Positions 25,281 to 33,856 of a stretch of DNA of 64,000 nucleotides are shown piece after piece. The translations under genes and the position numbers were made by a program. This stretch comes from an uncultured Dialister sp. (lineage in GTDB: Bacteria > Bacillota > Negativicutes > Veillonellales > Dialisteraceae): contig CABQAR010000003.1 in the NCBI GenBank assembly GCA_902462205.1, forward strand, positions 1 to 64,000. Direction: 5' to 3'. Position 1 is the stretch's first letter; every line of letters begins with the position of its first letter. The notes below the pieces were generated by a model that was not told the origin of the DNA, did no database searches, and saw only the letters and a list, made by a program, of their open reading frames with translations.

Positions 25281-26423
25281 ATGGATAAAAAATCTTTCAC
25301 CGCTTTATTCTGCACGATGATGCTCCTGTTCAGCAGTACGTATTTCCTTGCCTGCGGGCATGGAGGCTCGGCGTCGGAGGCAGGACGGACGGAGAAAAAA
25401 ACGCTGTCCGTTGAAGAAAAGGCGGAGCAGATCGTGGGGAAAATGAGTGATGCGCAGAAAATAGGACAGCTGATGATGATCGGCATCACGGGAAAAACGA
25501 TGGATCAGGATGCCCGTTACATGCTGACGGAATTTTCTTTCGGGAACGTCATCCTTTTCGACCGGAACATGGAAACACCTGAACAGGTGCGGGTATTGAA
25601 TCAATCTATCCGTGGAACGGTGCTTGCGCAGACCGGGGTGCCGCCGCTGATCGGAGTGGATCAGGAGGGCGGACTGGTATCCCGCATGACGGATTACCTG
25701 CCTGCCATGCCTTCGGCGGAAGCCCTCGGAAAAGGAACCGTGCAGGAGGCGAAGGACTGGAGCGTCAAAACGGGAACGGCTCTGAAAAAGCTGGGGTTCA
25801 ATACGAATTTCGCTCCCGTGGTGGATCTGGACTCCGCGTACCACCGTTCGTACGGAAAGACGCCGGAAACGGTGGTTCCCTTCGCGGAAGCCGTCATTTC
25901 TGGCTACGGCAGCCAGGGCATCCATACGGCGCTCAAGCATTTCCCCGGCATAGGGAAGGTAAAGACAGATCCCCATCTGGATGGCGACGTGGTCATGATT
26001 TCGAGGGGGCAGCTCGATCAGGAGGACGGCGTCCCGTTCAGGGAGCTGATCGGAAGGACTGATCCGGAGCAGACGTTCGTCATGGTTTCCAATGTGACTT
26101 ATCCGAATCTGGATCCCGGAGTGCCGGCCTGTATTTCTTCAAAAATCATGACGGACATCCTGCGCAAATCTTATGGGTTTACCGGAATCATCCTTACTGA
26201 TGACATGGAAATGGGGGCGATGGCCAAACACTATGCGTTCAGGGAAATGGGCGTCAGGGCGGTGGAGGCAGGCGCGGATATCGTCCTTGTTTGCCATGAT
26301 TACGCGCACGGACAGGAAGTGTACAATGGACTGTTGCAGGCCTACCGTAGCGGAATGCTGGACAGGAAAATGATTGATGACAAGGTCAAACGGATTGTGA
26401 AAATGAAATTGCTGATGCAATGA
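25281..26423 (+). CDS. Glycoside hydrolase family 3 lipoprotein, NagZ-like
   Basis: Likely beta-N-acetylhexosaminidase acting on peptidoglycan fragments or sugars at the cell envelope. The 380-aa protein has a lipoprotein signal (MMLLFSSTYFLACG, lipid-anchored at Cys25), unlike cytoplasmic NagZ. GH3 motifs are visible: LIGVDQEGGLVSRM, TNFAPVVDLD, KHFPGIGKVKTDPH (the general acid/base His-Asp loop, residues about 218-231) and LTDDMEMGAM with the nucleophile Asp near 307. ATG 25281 follows AAAGGATG and sits next to the signal peptide; an upstream frame extension is not supported. Confidence 0.87.
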   Translation: MDKKSFTALFCTMMLLFSSTYFLACGHGGSASEAGRTEKKTLSVEEKAEQIVGKMSDAQKIGQLMMIGITGKTMDQDARYMLTEFSFGNVILFDRNMETPEQVRVLNQSIRGTVLAQTGVPPLIGVDQEGGLVSRMTDYLPAMPSAEALGKGTVQEAKDWSVKTGTALKKLGFNTNFAPVVDLDSAYHRSYGKTPETVVPFAEAVISGYGSQGIHTALKHFPGIGKVKTDPHLDGDVVMISRGQLDQEDGVPFRELIGRTDPEQTFVMVSNVTYPNLDPGVPACISSKIMTDILRKSYGFTGIILTDDMEMGAMAKHYAFREMGVRAVEAGADIVLVCHDYAHGQEVYNGLLQAYRSGMLDRKMIDDKVKRIVKMKLLMQ

Positions 26424-26441
26424 AAGGAATGGTCGTAATAG

Positions 26442-26470
26442 AAAAGCCGCCCGCAGAGGACGGCTTTTTT
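26442..26470 (+). terminator. Terminator of the GH3 gene
   Basis: AAAAGCCG (26442-26449) pairs with CGGCTTTT (26461-26468), followed by T. It lies between convergent genes. Confidence 0.85.
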
Positions 26471-26549
26471 GATGCTGCTTATTGGATGAAATCGGGAAGA
26501 AGTGGAATTATTGCCTGTGCATCCCGCCTGTTTCCTGATGGAACATGGG

Positions 26550-27731
26550 TTACAGATAGCGGGAAATATCCCTGCTGCGAATCATTCCGGCGGGGATGAT
26601 TCCGGCTGCCGTCCCAATGAGCGTCATGAGAGGGATGACGAGAAGGCCTTTTGGTTCCGGCGCAGTCGTCATGACGATGGAGGAATGGTGCATGATGATT
26701 CCGGCGGTGAGCAGCGTGGCTCCATAGGCAAGGCACCAGCCGGCGGAGGCGGCGAAAAACAGGAGGAGCGCTTCTTCCCGGAGGAGCATGCCGGTGATGT
26801 GCTTCCTGTCAGCGCCGAGGGCACGGAGAAGGGCGAATTCCTGCATGCGGTTCATGCCGCTCCAGTACATGATGAGGAGGGTGACGAGGATGGATATGGC
26901 GAGGAGGGCCAGAATGATGCTCTGCCAGAATTCCCTGCTTTGGCCGACCATGCTGTACAGGGAAATGACGGACTGCGAGGGGAAGACCATCTGCATGTCC
27001 CTGTTTCTCTGGTAGGTGGCGAGCAGCTCCATGGCTTCCTTATATCCGGCAGGGCTGACAAGTATGGCGGTTACATCTCCTTTTCCGTAGATCAGCGGAT
27101 TGTGGCCGTGCGTCCTCCATACGTCCTGGATGTCCGTCAATATGGCGGAATCATAGGGGCCGCCGGCAGGCGACAGGATGCCGGTGACACGGCAGGGATG
27201 TTCATGCTCATGTCCTTTGCCTGCCACGCCGTGGACAGATTTAAAAGTGTCTCCGAGGGCAAGGCCTGTCAGTCTGGCTGTTTCGCTTCCAATGACGACG
27301 TCGCCTTCTTCCTGGAAGCTCCGGCCCTCTTTCAGAGAAAGCCAGGGGGGGAGGTTCTTTTTCGGCTGGTAGCTGAATATTTCCTCTTCTATGCCGACGA
27401 TGCGGAAGCCGCGGTAATTATCCCCGAAGGCAAGGGGGTAAACGGCGGCGGCTTTTCCCGTTTGCCGCAGTTCCTCTACCTTCGCATAAGGAATATTTCC
27501 AATCGGCTTGTCTTTCAGAAAGACCGTGTTCAGGACGAGCTGGTAGGCGGAGCCTTTGGCGCCGGCAAGGATTGGGAACGGTTCCACGGCGTGGTTGATT
27601 CCGTTATATAAACCGCCGGTCAGCTGGAGGATGAATACGGGGAGGGAGGAAGCAAAGGCGATGAGGAAGAAGAGGACGCCATGGCGGAGCGGACGGCGCA
27701 GGAGGGAAAGGAAGGCTAATTTCGTGTACAT
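26550..27731 (-). CDS. FtsX/MacB-like ABC permease
   Basis: Inner-membrane permease of 393 aa with the four-helix MacB/LolE layout. One N-terminal segment (HGVLFFLIAFASSLPVFILQ) is followed by a large periplasmic domain (about 45-255) and three C-terminal segments with the FtsX motif MQEFALLRALGADRKHI. The periplasmic domain carries a small His cluster, GKGHEHEHPC (about residues 168-177), and further on RTHGHNP. It overlaps the ATPase gene by 16 nt. The gene order phosphatase, small exported protein, ATPase, permease suggests a metal- or envelope-linked transport system. Confidence 0.83.
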   Translation of the reverse strand: MYTKLAFLSLLRRPLRHGVLFFLIAFASSLPVFILQLTGGLYNGINHAVEPFPILAGAKGSAYQLVLNTVFLKDKPIGNIPYAKVEELRQTGKAAAVYPLAFGDNYRGFRIVGIEEEIFSYQPKKNLPPWLSLKEGRSFQEEGDVVIGSETARLTGLALGDTFKSVHGVAGKGHEHEHPCRVTGILSPAGGPYDSAILTDIQDVWRTHGHNPLIYGKGDVTAILVSPAGYKEAMELLATYQRNRDMQMVFPSQSVISLYSMVGQSREFWQSIILALLAISILVTLLIMYWSGMNRMQEFALLRALGADRKHITGMLLREEALLLFFAASAGWCLAYGATLLTAGIIMHHSSIVMTTAPEPKGLLVIPLMTLIGTAAGIIPAGMIRSRDISRYL

Positions 27732-28387
27732 GGCGTACGTCCTTTCTTCAAGGAGAATTTCCGAGGAAACCTGTCCTGCACCATGGGGTCATGGGTGGCG
27801 CATAAGAGCATGCAGCCGCTTTTTTCCTGATAGTCCAGCAGGAGGGAGAGCAGTAGGTCTCCGTTTTCCCGATCAAGGCTGGCGGTGGGTTCATCAGCGA
27901 GGATGAGCTTCGGCCGCCGTATCATGGCGCGGAGGAAGGAAACCCGCTGCTGTTCGCCTCCGGAGAGCTTGTCCGGCTTTCGCGGGCCATATCCCTCCAG
28001 TCCGACTTTCTTAAGCAGGTTATCCACGTCATGCCCGTCGGCGGATATGCCCGCGAATCCGGCGGAGAGAAGGATATTTTCCCTGACGGTCAGATAAGGA
28101 AGCAGGAGGGAACGCTGGAAAATATATCCCACCGCAGAAGAGCGCCAGCGGTTCCTTTCCTTCTCACTCATTAGGGTGAAATCCATTTTGTTGATCAGGA
28201 TTTGGCCTTCTGTGGGGGAGAGGATGCCGGAAAGGCAGTGGAGGAAAGTCGTTTTCCCGCTGCCTGAAGGACCGATGAGCGCGACGGCTTCACCTTCACG
28301 GAGTGTGAATTCGTCAACAGACAGCGCGCGGATCGTCTGTCCTGCACCATCAGGGAAGTCTCGGATCAGATGGATGACTTCGATCAA
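27716..28387 (-). CDS. ABC transporter ATPase, LolD/MacB type
   Basis: Cytoplasmic ATPase partner of the FtsX-like permease, about 223 aa. Visible motifs are Walker A GPSGSGKTTF, Q-loop YIFQRSLLLPYLTV, signature LSGGEQQRV, Walker B LILADEPTASLD and the switch His in CATHDPMV. The start is uncertain: a TTG at 28387 preceded by AAAGGAAA gives an N-terminus typical of the family (IEVIHLIRDFPDG); a longer form from 28435 is possible. It overlaps the permease gene. Confidence 0.87.
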   Translation of the reverse strand: MIEVIHLIRDFPDGAGQTIRALSVDEFTLREGEAVALIGPSGSGKTTFLHCLSGILSPTEGQILINKMDFTLMSEKERNRWRSSAVGYIFQRSLLLPYLTVRENILLSAGFAGISADGHDVDNLLKKVGLEGYGPRKPDKLSGGEQQRVSFLRAMIRRPKLILADEPTASLDRENGDLLLSLLLDYQEKSGCMLLCATHDPMVQDRFPRKFSLKKGRTPCTRN

Positions 28388-28486
28388 AATATTTCCTTTC
28401 TGCGACAATCCGCTGTTTTGGTGGCGGAGCGTCATAAAAAGAAAAACCTCTGCGGGGGAGGCAAAGGCTTCTCTTGCTAAATCAGG

Positions 28487-28942
28487 TCAGGAAGCATTGA
28501 CTGACCAGGAATTGATGCGGAGCTGGCTGACGAAGCCTGTTTCTTCATCGACTTCGCTCCCTATTTCCAGCGTGCCTGTCACCGATATAGGGGTGTCGTA
28601 AGGAAGGGCGGTGATGTCCTCGTTGACCTTGACCACGATGATATTATCCGGCCAGTCGGCATCGGAGCTGCAGAACGGGCAGACGGACATCGGTACCTCC
28701 GTGAGGACGAAGAAATGGATTGTCGGCGTCAGAGGGGGAGCCATATATCCGGTCATCGTCACTTCAAGGCCTTTCAGGGAAGTCAGCTTTTCTGAAAAGA
28801 TAAGCGCGCCGCCGGACCATCCGGCATACATTTCTTCAAAGGATAAGGTTTCCGCGGAAACAGGAAAGAGGGATAATGATGAGAAAATCATTATGGCAAA
28901 GAGGGACTTTACAGGCAGGAGGCGGCGTAAAACCGTCTTCAT
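28487..28942 (-). CDS. Small exported protein, DUF3299-like
   Basis: A 151-aa exported protein with a signal peptide (VKSLFAIMIFSSLSLFPVSA). The mature part has the block VTMTGYMAPPLTPTIHFFVL followed by SVCPFCSSDADWPDNIIVV, with a CPFC pair. This arrangement resembles DUF3299 proteins, some of which sit beside MacB-like ABC genes in zinc-regulated loci of Vibrio and Pseudomonas. I recognise it by pattern only. Its start overlaps the stop of the phosphatase gene by 4 nt. It probably serves the same periplasmic transport system. Confidence 0.62.
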   Translation of the reverse strand: MKTVLRRLLPVKSLFAIMIFSSLSLFPVSAETLSFEEMYAGWSGGALIFSEKLTSLKGLEVTMTGYMAPPLTPTIHFFVLTEVPMSVCPFCSSDADWPDNIIVVKVNEDITALPYDTPISVTGTLEIGSEVDEETGFVSQLRINSWSVNAS

Positions 28943-30780
28943 TTATTCTTGTTGCCGTTGATGCCGAGGGCGCGGAGTATGCCGAAGAAAACCTCCGTAT
29001 TATCCATGACGCCATGGAAATAATCGGAACCCGGCCCTCCTGCATTGAGGAGGATGTCATCAGCGGAGTGGACCTCCTGCGGATCGTCTTTCGGCGTATT
29101 GGCTATGATGAGTTCGGCCGGATCGCCCGGGTGGATGCGGGCCGGATTTGCTTTGGAGCTGGCTTTCACCACTTGGTGGTATTCTATCTTGTCTCCGTTC
29201 TTTACGGCTTCTTCCGCAGTTTCATTGACGGACAGGGCCGGCGGAATCGGTGTTTTCATGAAATGGTAGTTTTCATAATATTCGGGATGGTTGGCATATT
29301 GTACAGCCACGGTTACATCGGGATCGGGATTTTCAGGGAAGCCGTCGCCATTGGCATCCTTGAATGTGGGGAAAATAGAGTTCGCATATACGCGGACGGC
29401 CTGTGTGCCTTTCTTTCCGTCTCTTTCGTGGTAAGTGCCGCTGATAGAAACGCCGTGGCCATGGTCGGCAAGGACGATGATGAGGGTGTCATCTCCTCTT
29501 GCCTTGTTCCATTTCTCTGCGTATTCGACCGCTTTGTCAAATTCGATGGTGTCATAGGTCGCACGCTGCCAGTCCATGACGTGGAACTGTTTGTCAATGG
29601 AAGCGCCTTCAATCATGGCAAAGAAGCCGTTCGGATTCTGGGAAAGGATATCCAGTGATTTTTTCGTCATATCGATCAGGTTGGGCTGGTCGGGGAATTC
29701 CTTGAGAACCTTTGGATTTTTGAGCATTTCTCTGTCGATATACACGTTCATGGTGGATGTATGGAACAGACCCAGTAACGGCTTGTCAGATGGCGCACTC
29801 TTCATTTCCTCCGCATTGGTAACGAAAGTGTATCCTTTATCCTTGAATCCCTGTATGACGTTGATATCATCCTTGCGCTTCGAGCCTGCCATGCTCTTCG
29901 GGATATACCGCTTAGAACCGCCGCCCATGATGACGTCGGGGCGGTGGTAGTCTTCCAGATAATCCTTGGCAAGGAAATCCTGATTCGCTCTTCTTCTGGT
30001 ATGGCCGATCATGGCGGCCGGCGTGGCATCCGTGGTTTCTGCGGTGGTGATGATGCCGACGGACATGCCGCGGGTACGTTTCAGTATTTCGGAAATGTTT
30101 TCCACTTTCGGATCGTCAAAGGGATCTTTTGTGGAATCTTCATAGACGCCCATGGCGTTGACTACAGACTTATGGCCGGTAGCATAGGCGGAAGCAGAAT
30201 TCGCGCTGTCGGTGACGAGGGAATCGTAGCCGCTGGTAGTGATGATGGCGTTATGATCCAGTTTTTCCATGGCGAGCAGGTCATTATATTTACCGTTCGT
30301 CTGTCCTTTAGAAATGATGCGTGCCAGCTCGCGGGCCTGCAGTGACATGCCGTCTCCGACGAAAAGGATGACGTTCTTTGCCTTCTTCTGCGACTTCTCA
30401 GAAACGACCGTATAGCTGGCGGAGGCAGTGGACAGAGAAGAGCCGTCCTTTGCCGTTACAGATATTTTCATGTTTCCTGGATCTTTGAAAGTCACACCAT
30501 CCACCCGAAAAGCTGTAACTCCATTTCCAAGATCTTTCTTATCCATAGCTTTGCCAAAGAATTTTTCCGCAGGGATTCCGTTGACCTGGATAGCCACATC
30601 GCCGAGAGCTTTCGCATGGGATACCTCCACATCGAAATCAAAGCGGGCACCTGCCCAGAACTTAGCCGTATCCACCGGTAATATCCTGATATCCGCCGCA
30701 CGGACCGCCTGCATGCTTCCCAATAGGGTGCCGCCGGCAATCAGGCTCAGAATCAGGCTCTTCATCCATCTTTTTTTCAT
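28939..30780 (-). CDS. phoA: Alkaline phosphatase (PhoA superfamily)
   Basis: Exported phosphomonoesterase using two zinc ions and one magnesium. The 613-aa precursor has a signal peptide (MKKRWMKSLILSLIAGGTLL ending AVRA), an extra N-terminal beta domain of about 120 residues before the catalytic core, and the core motifs: VILFVGDGMS with the metal Asp, LVTDSANSASAYATGHK with the nucleophile Ser, and VLADHGHG. ATG 30780 follows GAGAGGAGA; a longer upstream frame has no start support. Being first in an operon with an ABC system, and requiring zinc, makes a shared metal or phosphate role plausible. The symbol is by family, not orthology. Confidence 0.88.
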   Translation of the reverse strand: MKKRWMKSLILSLIAGGTLLGSMQAVRAADIRILPVDTAKFWAGARFDFDVEVSHAKALGDVAIQVNGIPAEKFFGKAMDKKDLGNGVTAFRVDGVTFKDPGNMKISVTAKDGSSLSTASASYTVVSEKSQKKAKNVILFVGDGMSLQARELARIISKGQTNGKYNDLLAMEKLDHNAIITTSGYDSLVTDSANSASAYATGHKSVVNAMGVYEDSTKDPFDDPKVENISEILKRTRGMSVGIITTAETTDATPAAMIGHTRRRANQDFLAKDYLEDYHRPDVIMGGGSKRYIPKSMAGSKRKDDINVIQGFKDKGYTFVTNAEEMKSAPSDKPLLGLFHTSTMNVYIDREMLKNPKVLKEFPDQPNLIDMTKKSLDILSQNPNGFFAMIEGASIDKQFHVMDWQRATYDTIEFDKAVEYAEKWNKARGDDTLIIVLADHGHGVSISGTYHERDGKKGTQAVRVYANSIFPTFKDANGDGFPENPDPDVTVAVQYANHPEYYENYHFMKTPIPPALSVNETAEEAVKNGDKIEYHQVVKASSKANPARIHPGDPAELIIANTPKDDPQEVHSADDILLNAGGPGSDYFHGVMDNTEVFFGILRALGINGNKNK

Positions 30781-30970
30781 CGTCTGTCTCCTCTCTGGAA
30801 TGATTAAGCTACCTTTGAATATACAATGGCTCTGGCAAATTTCAGATAATATCGTGTACAGGCTGGGAAAAAAATAAATTAGAAATAGGGAGGATGGATA
30901 ACGTATCCCATACAAAGGCCGTCTCGTGTCACTCTTTGGTAAAACAGGTCAAAAACAGATAAACTGCAAT

Positions 30971-31004
30971 CAAAAAGCCGCCTGCGGTTTCATTGCAGGG
31001 CGGC
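30971..31004 (-). terminator. Second terminator downstream of the MarR gene
   Basis: On the minus strand GCCGCCCTGC and GCAGGCGGC form a stem with one bulge, followed by TTTTTG. The rest of 30781-31060 holds no gene. Confidence 0.65.
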
Positions 31005-31060
31005 AAAGAAAATGCTACCGGCAAAAACAAAGACATAAGAATGACATGCTTTTGCATTAA

Positions 31061-31090
31061 AAAATCACCGTACCTGAAAATACGGTGATT
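31061..31090 (-). terminator. Terminator of the MarR gene
   Basis: On the minus strand AATCACCGTA pairs with TACGGTGATT around an 8-nt loop, followed by TTTTTTAA, 22 nt past the MarR stop. Confidence 0.85.
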
Positions 31091-31111
31091 CCTGTTTGCA
31101 TGCCGTTATAT

Positions 31112-31582
31112 TTAAACCGTGTCCAGATTCTTCAGAATCTTGCCGAGGACGCCTTGGAAAATTTTCATATCCGTGTCAGATACGCCCTGATAGAAGCGCC
31201 GGTCCAGATCGATGGCTTCCTGACGGCTGACCTCTTCGACTTCTCTTGCCCGGTCTGTCAGGTACAGGCGGTACTTCCTCGCATCCTCCTGCACGCGCTC
31301 TTTTCGGATGAAGCCTTTCTTGATCATGGTCCTGACCATGACGGTGATGGTCGGGTTGGTCAGATGGAGGTGTTCCTCGAGCACCTTCTGGGTGACGACT
31401 TCTTTTTTATGGGTGGAAAGATAGGCGATAATCAGCGCCTGTCGTGCAGTCAGTCCGTATTTCTTCATGATGGAAGACTGCTTCAGGAGCATGCGTTTGT
31501 GCGCCTGACCCAAGTTGTAGGTCAGGCCCATCTGATCGCTTTTCTGTAGGTCTCTTGGGTTTAAATGGATTTGTCTTTTCAT
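31112..31582 (-). CDS. MarR-family transcriptional regulator
   Basis: Winged helix-turn-helix regulator of 156 aa. The DNA-binding core runs YGLTARQALIIAYLS through VTQKVLEEHLHLTNPTITVM and the wing RKERVQEDARKYRLYLTDRA, with helical ends for dimerisation. ATG 31582 follows AAGGTGAG; a GTG nine bases upstream is the alternative. It stands alone with its own terminators and a palindromic candidate operator at 31616. Its target genes are not indicated by neighbours. Confidence 0.85.
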   Translation of the reverse strand: MKRQIHLNPRDLQKSDQMGLTYNLGQAHKRMLLKQSSIMKKYGLTARQALIIAYLSTHKKEVVTQKVLEEHLHLTNPTITVMVRTMIKKGFIRKERVQEDARKYRLYLTDRAREVEEVSRQEAIDLDRRFYQGVSDTDMKIFQGVLGKILKNLDTV

Positions 31583-31615
31583 TCGTCTCACCTTGCTGTA
31601 TCCAAATTAGAATTA

Positions 31616-31646
31616 TTTACAGTGCTTGATTCGGACTGTAAACAGT
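31616..31646. promoter_or_regulatory. Inverted repeat upstream of the MarR gene (candidate operator)
   Basis: TTTACAGT (31616-31623) and ACTGTAAA (31635-31642) are perfect inverse copies 11 nt apart. The second arm also forms the overlapping palindrome ACTGTAAACAGT. They lie 34-64 nt before the start, suited to autorepression. Confidence 0.55.
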
Positions 31647-31722
31647 AAAAATTATGAAAAAGAAGATAACGTTTTGATTAAGGCAAACTTGATTTATATA
31701 GGAGAAATCAGTTTTTACACTG

Positions 31723-32211
31723 TTATAAATGAGAAATGTTTCCGGACAGGGGGGTCATTTTCCCGCTGTCATCAGGGTCTCCGTTTTCTGTTACGATCCA
31801 CTTGTCATGGCTGTCTATTTCACCCAGAAGATAATGTTCTCCCAGCTGGATGCGGAAGAATACCCGGCCAAGGTTTTCCTCACGCCTCACAGAGAAAGAA
31901 TAGACGGAAACAGCATAGCTGCCGTTCCAGACGATATTCATATTCTGTCTGATGGTGAGCGTCATCCGACCGTCCCGGCTTTCCGTTTCAAACATGGTCA
32001 GCCGTCCAAAGCCATCGTTGAAAAACACGGTAGAAGAGCTGCCGGCAGTGGAAGCACTGCTGGAATAATAGGAAGAATACTGGAATTCTTCTTCCAAATC
32101 GGATGGGGAAGAGGCGATTCTTGCCGTTCCTTCAGGTACATTGGCAGATGTTCCATAAGGCAGGCACAAACTGATGATGGACACTGCCAGAGCATACTTG
32201 GAAAAACGCAT
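31723..32211 (-). CDS. Exported hypothetical protein, 162 aa
   Basis: I do not recognise a family. It has a signal peptide (MRFSKYALAVSIISLCLPYG ending TSA), a Ser/Tyr-rich low-complexity stretch (YSSYYSSSASTAGSSS, about residues 48-63) and a beta-rich C-terminal half (MTLTIRQNMNIVWNGSYAVS). ATG 32211 follows AGGAAGGG. The product is probably a small periplasmic or surface protein. It is divergent from the DUF523 gene across a 323-bp AT-rich gap that holds a candidate TATACT -10 at 32498 for the plus strand and nothing else clear. Confidence 0.6.
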   Translation of the reverse strand: MRFSKYALAVSIISLCLPYGTSANVPEGTARIASSPSDLEEEFQYSSYYSSSASTAGSSSTVFFNDGFGRLTMFETESRDGRMTLTIRQNMNIVWNGSYAVSVYSFSVRREENLGRVFFRIQLGEHYLLGEIDSHDKWIVTENGDPDDSGKMTPLSGNISHL

Positions 32212-32534
32212 AGAATCCCTTCCTGTGATGTATTTTGTTTGCCGAAATTGAATCATCCCGCATACGAGTCCTGTTCGCATGCGCATGATAGGCTGGGCGT
32301 GCGTTCAGAGATAATTGCACGCTAAACGTTAAAAAGGTTACTACTTCACGATTATTTTACCACGTCTTTTCAAAAAAATAAAATAAGGCAGTGAAAAATA
32401 ATTTTATGTATGATTTAAATAATGTATTTCTAATCATTTATTGAGTTAGGCGCATAGGTAAAATATCTGTGGATTATGAATAATATGCGTATTTTGGTAT
32501 ACTAAAGAAAATGATGGGAGGGTTCGTGAGGAGC

Positions 32535-32969
32535 ATGAAGATTCTTGTAAGCGCCTGCCTTTTGGGGCGGAAATGCAAGTATAACGGGGGAGATAACCTG
32601 ACGCCTGCCGTGGTGGAGTTCTGCCATGGAAAGGACGTGGTTCCGGTCTGTCCGGAAATGGAGGCGGGAATGCCGTGTCCGCGCGTTCCCGTGGAGATAT
32701 GCCGTGGTCGGATCGTGGATAGGGACGGAAACGATCTGGATGGAATATATCGCAATGGCGTCGCCCGGGTCATGGAATCTATTAAGGGTGGAAAAATAGA
32801 TTTGGCCATCCTTAAATCAAGAAGCCCGACATGCGGCGTCCATGAAATTTATGACGGTACATTTTCTGAGAAAAGGATTAAAGGAAAAGGGCTGCTGACA
32901 AAAGAGTTACGCAGAAACCAAATTCCTGTCGTGGATGAAGAGGATAAAATGTTTGGAGGTGTTGATTAA
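32535..32969 (+). CDS. DUF523 family protein (YbbK-like)
   Basis: A 144-aa cytoplasmic protein matching the DUF523 family, whose function is not established. Its conserved Cys motifs are visible: ILVSACLLGRKCKYNGG at the N-terminus, VVPVCPEMEAGMPCPRVPVE in the middle and LKSRSPTCG further on. Three clustered cysteine sites suggest metal or iron-sulfur binding, but this is inference. I chose ATG 32535, which gives the usual family start; a GTG at 32526 and ATGs at 32511 and 32514 are alternatives. Confidence 0.83.
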   Translation: MKILVSACLLGRKCKYNGGDNLTPAVVEFCHGKDVVPVCPEMEAGMPCPRVPVEICRGRIVDRDGNDLDGIYRNGVARVMESIKGGKIDLAILKSRSPTCGVHEIYDGTFSEKRIKGKGLLTKELRRNQIPVVDEEDKMFGGVD

Positions 32970-33083
32970 AAAATAATTAATATATTATAATGTGTTTAGG
33001 AAATCCATTATCTGAGCGAAATATTTTTTATCGCGAAAACAGCAGAGGAAGTTTTTATTTGATTTGGGTAAAGGAGGCCTGTG

Positions 33084-33830
33084 ATGAAAAAGTTTTTGAC
33101 AGCAGCGGCTTTGGCGGCATCACTTTTGTGCGGCGGCTCCGTTTTTGCGGAAGACACCGGAACGGAGGTCATGCCCGAGGGGAATCCCTCCCATCTGGAA
33201 ATCGTGCTCGTGCTGGATAAGAGCGGATCCATGAGCGGACTGGAGAAAGATACGATCGGCGGATACAACTCCATGATTGAAAAGGAGAAAAAGCTCGGCA
33301 TCGACGCCAATGTGACGACGGTCCTGTTCAGTGATGAATACAGGGTGGTCCATGACAGGAAAAGCCTTGCAGATATAGAGGAGATGACCGCGAGCGACTA
33401 TATGCCCGGCGGCATGACGGCGCTTCTGGATGCGGTAGGGCGGACCATCCAAAAAATGGATATGGTGGACGGTATCCATCGTAAGGATGCGGGAAATAAG
33501 GTGCTTTTCGTCATAATCACGGACGGAGAGGAAAATTACAGTAAGGAATATAATTATGCATCCGTCAGGAAGCTGATCGAGGACAGGCAGAAGGAATCCG
33601 GTTGGGAGTTCGTGTTCCTCGGAGCAAATATCGATGCGGCTGCGGAAGCGGACGGACTGGGCATTTCGCGGGACAATGCGGTCAATTACAAAAATACGGG
33701 TTCCGGCGTCCGTGCCAATTTCAATGCGGTGGCAAGAATGTCTGAGGATATGGCAAAGAATGGTTCGATTGCCTCCGGCTGGAAGTCTGAAGTGGAAGAA
33801 GATGAGGATGCCGCACGGACAGGCAGATAA
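33084..33830 (+). CDS. Exported von Willebrand factor A domain protein
   Basis: A 248-aa protein that is almost entirely one vWA domain after a clear signal peptide (MKKFLTAAALAASLLCGGSV, then FAED). The metal-ion-dependent adhesion site is complete: DKSGSMSG, the Thr in GGMTALLDAVG and the Asp in ITDGEENYS. Close relatives I know of (blocks KDTIGGYNSMIEKEKK, WEFVFLGANIDA) are usually cytoplasmic, so export is unusual. ATG 33084 follows AAAGGAGG by 6 nt. The tail is acidic (SEVEEDEDAARTGR). Possible roles include protein-protein interaction in the periplasm; the partner is unknown. Confidence 0.83.
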   Translation: MKKFLTAAALAASLLCGGSVFAEDTGTEVMPEGNPSHLEIVLVLDKSGSMSGLEKDTIGGYNSMIEKEKKLGIDANVTTVLFSDEYRVVHDRKSLADIEEMTASDYMPGGMTALLDAVGRTIQKMDMVDGIHRKDAGNKVLFVIITDGEENYSKEYNYASVRKLIEDRQKESGWEFVFLGANIDAAAEADGLGISRDNAVNYKNTGSGVRANFNAVARMSEDMAKNGSIASGWKSEVEEDEDAARTGR

Positions 33831-33856
33831 ATTATTTTTCGGGAGCGGGGATTGTT

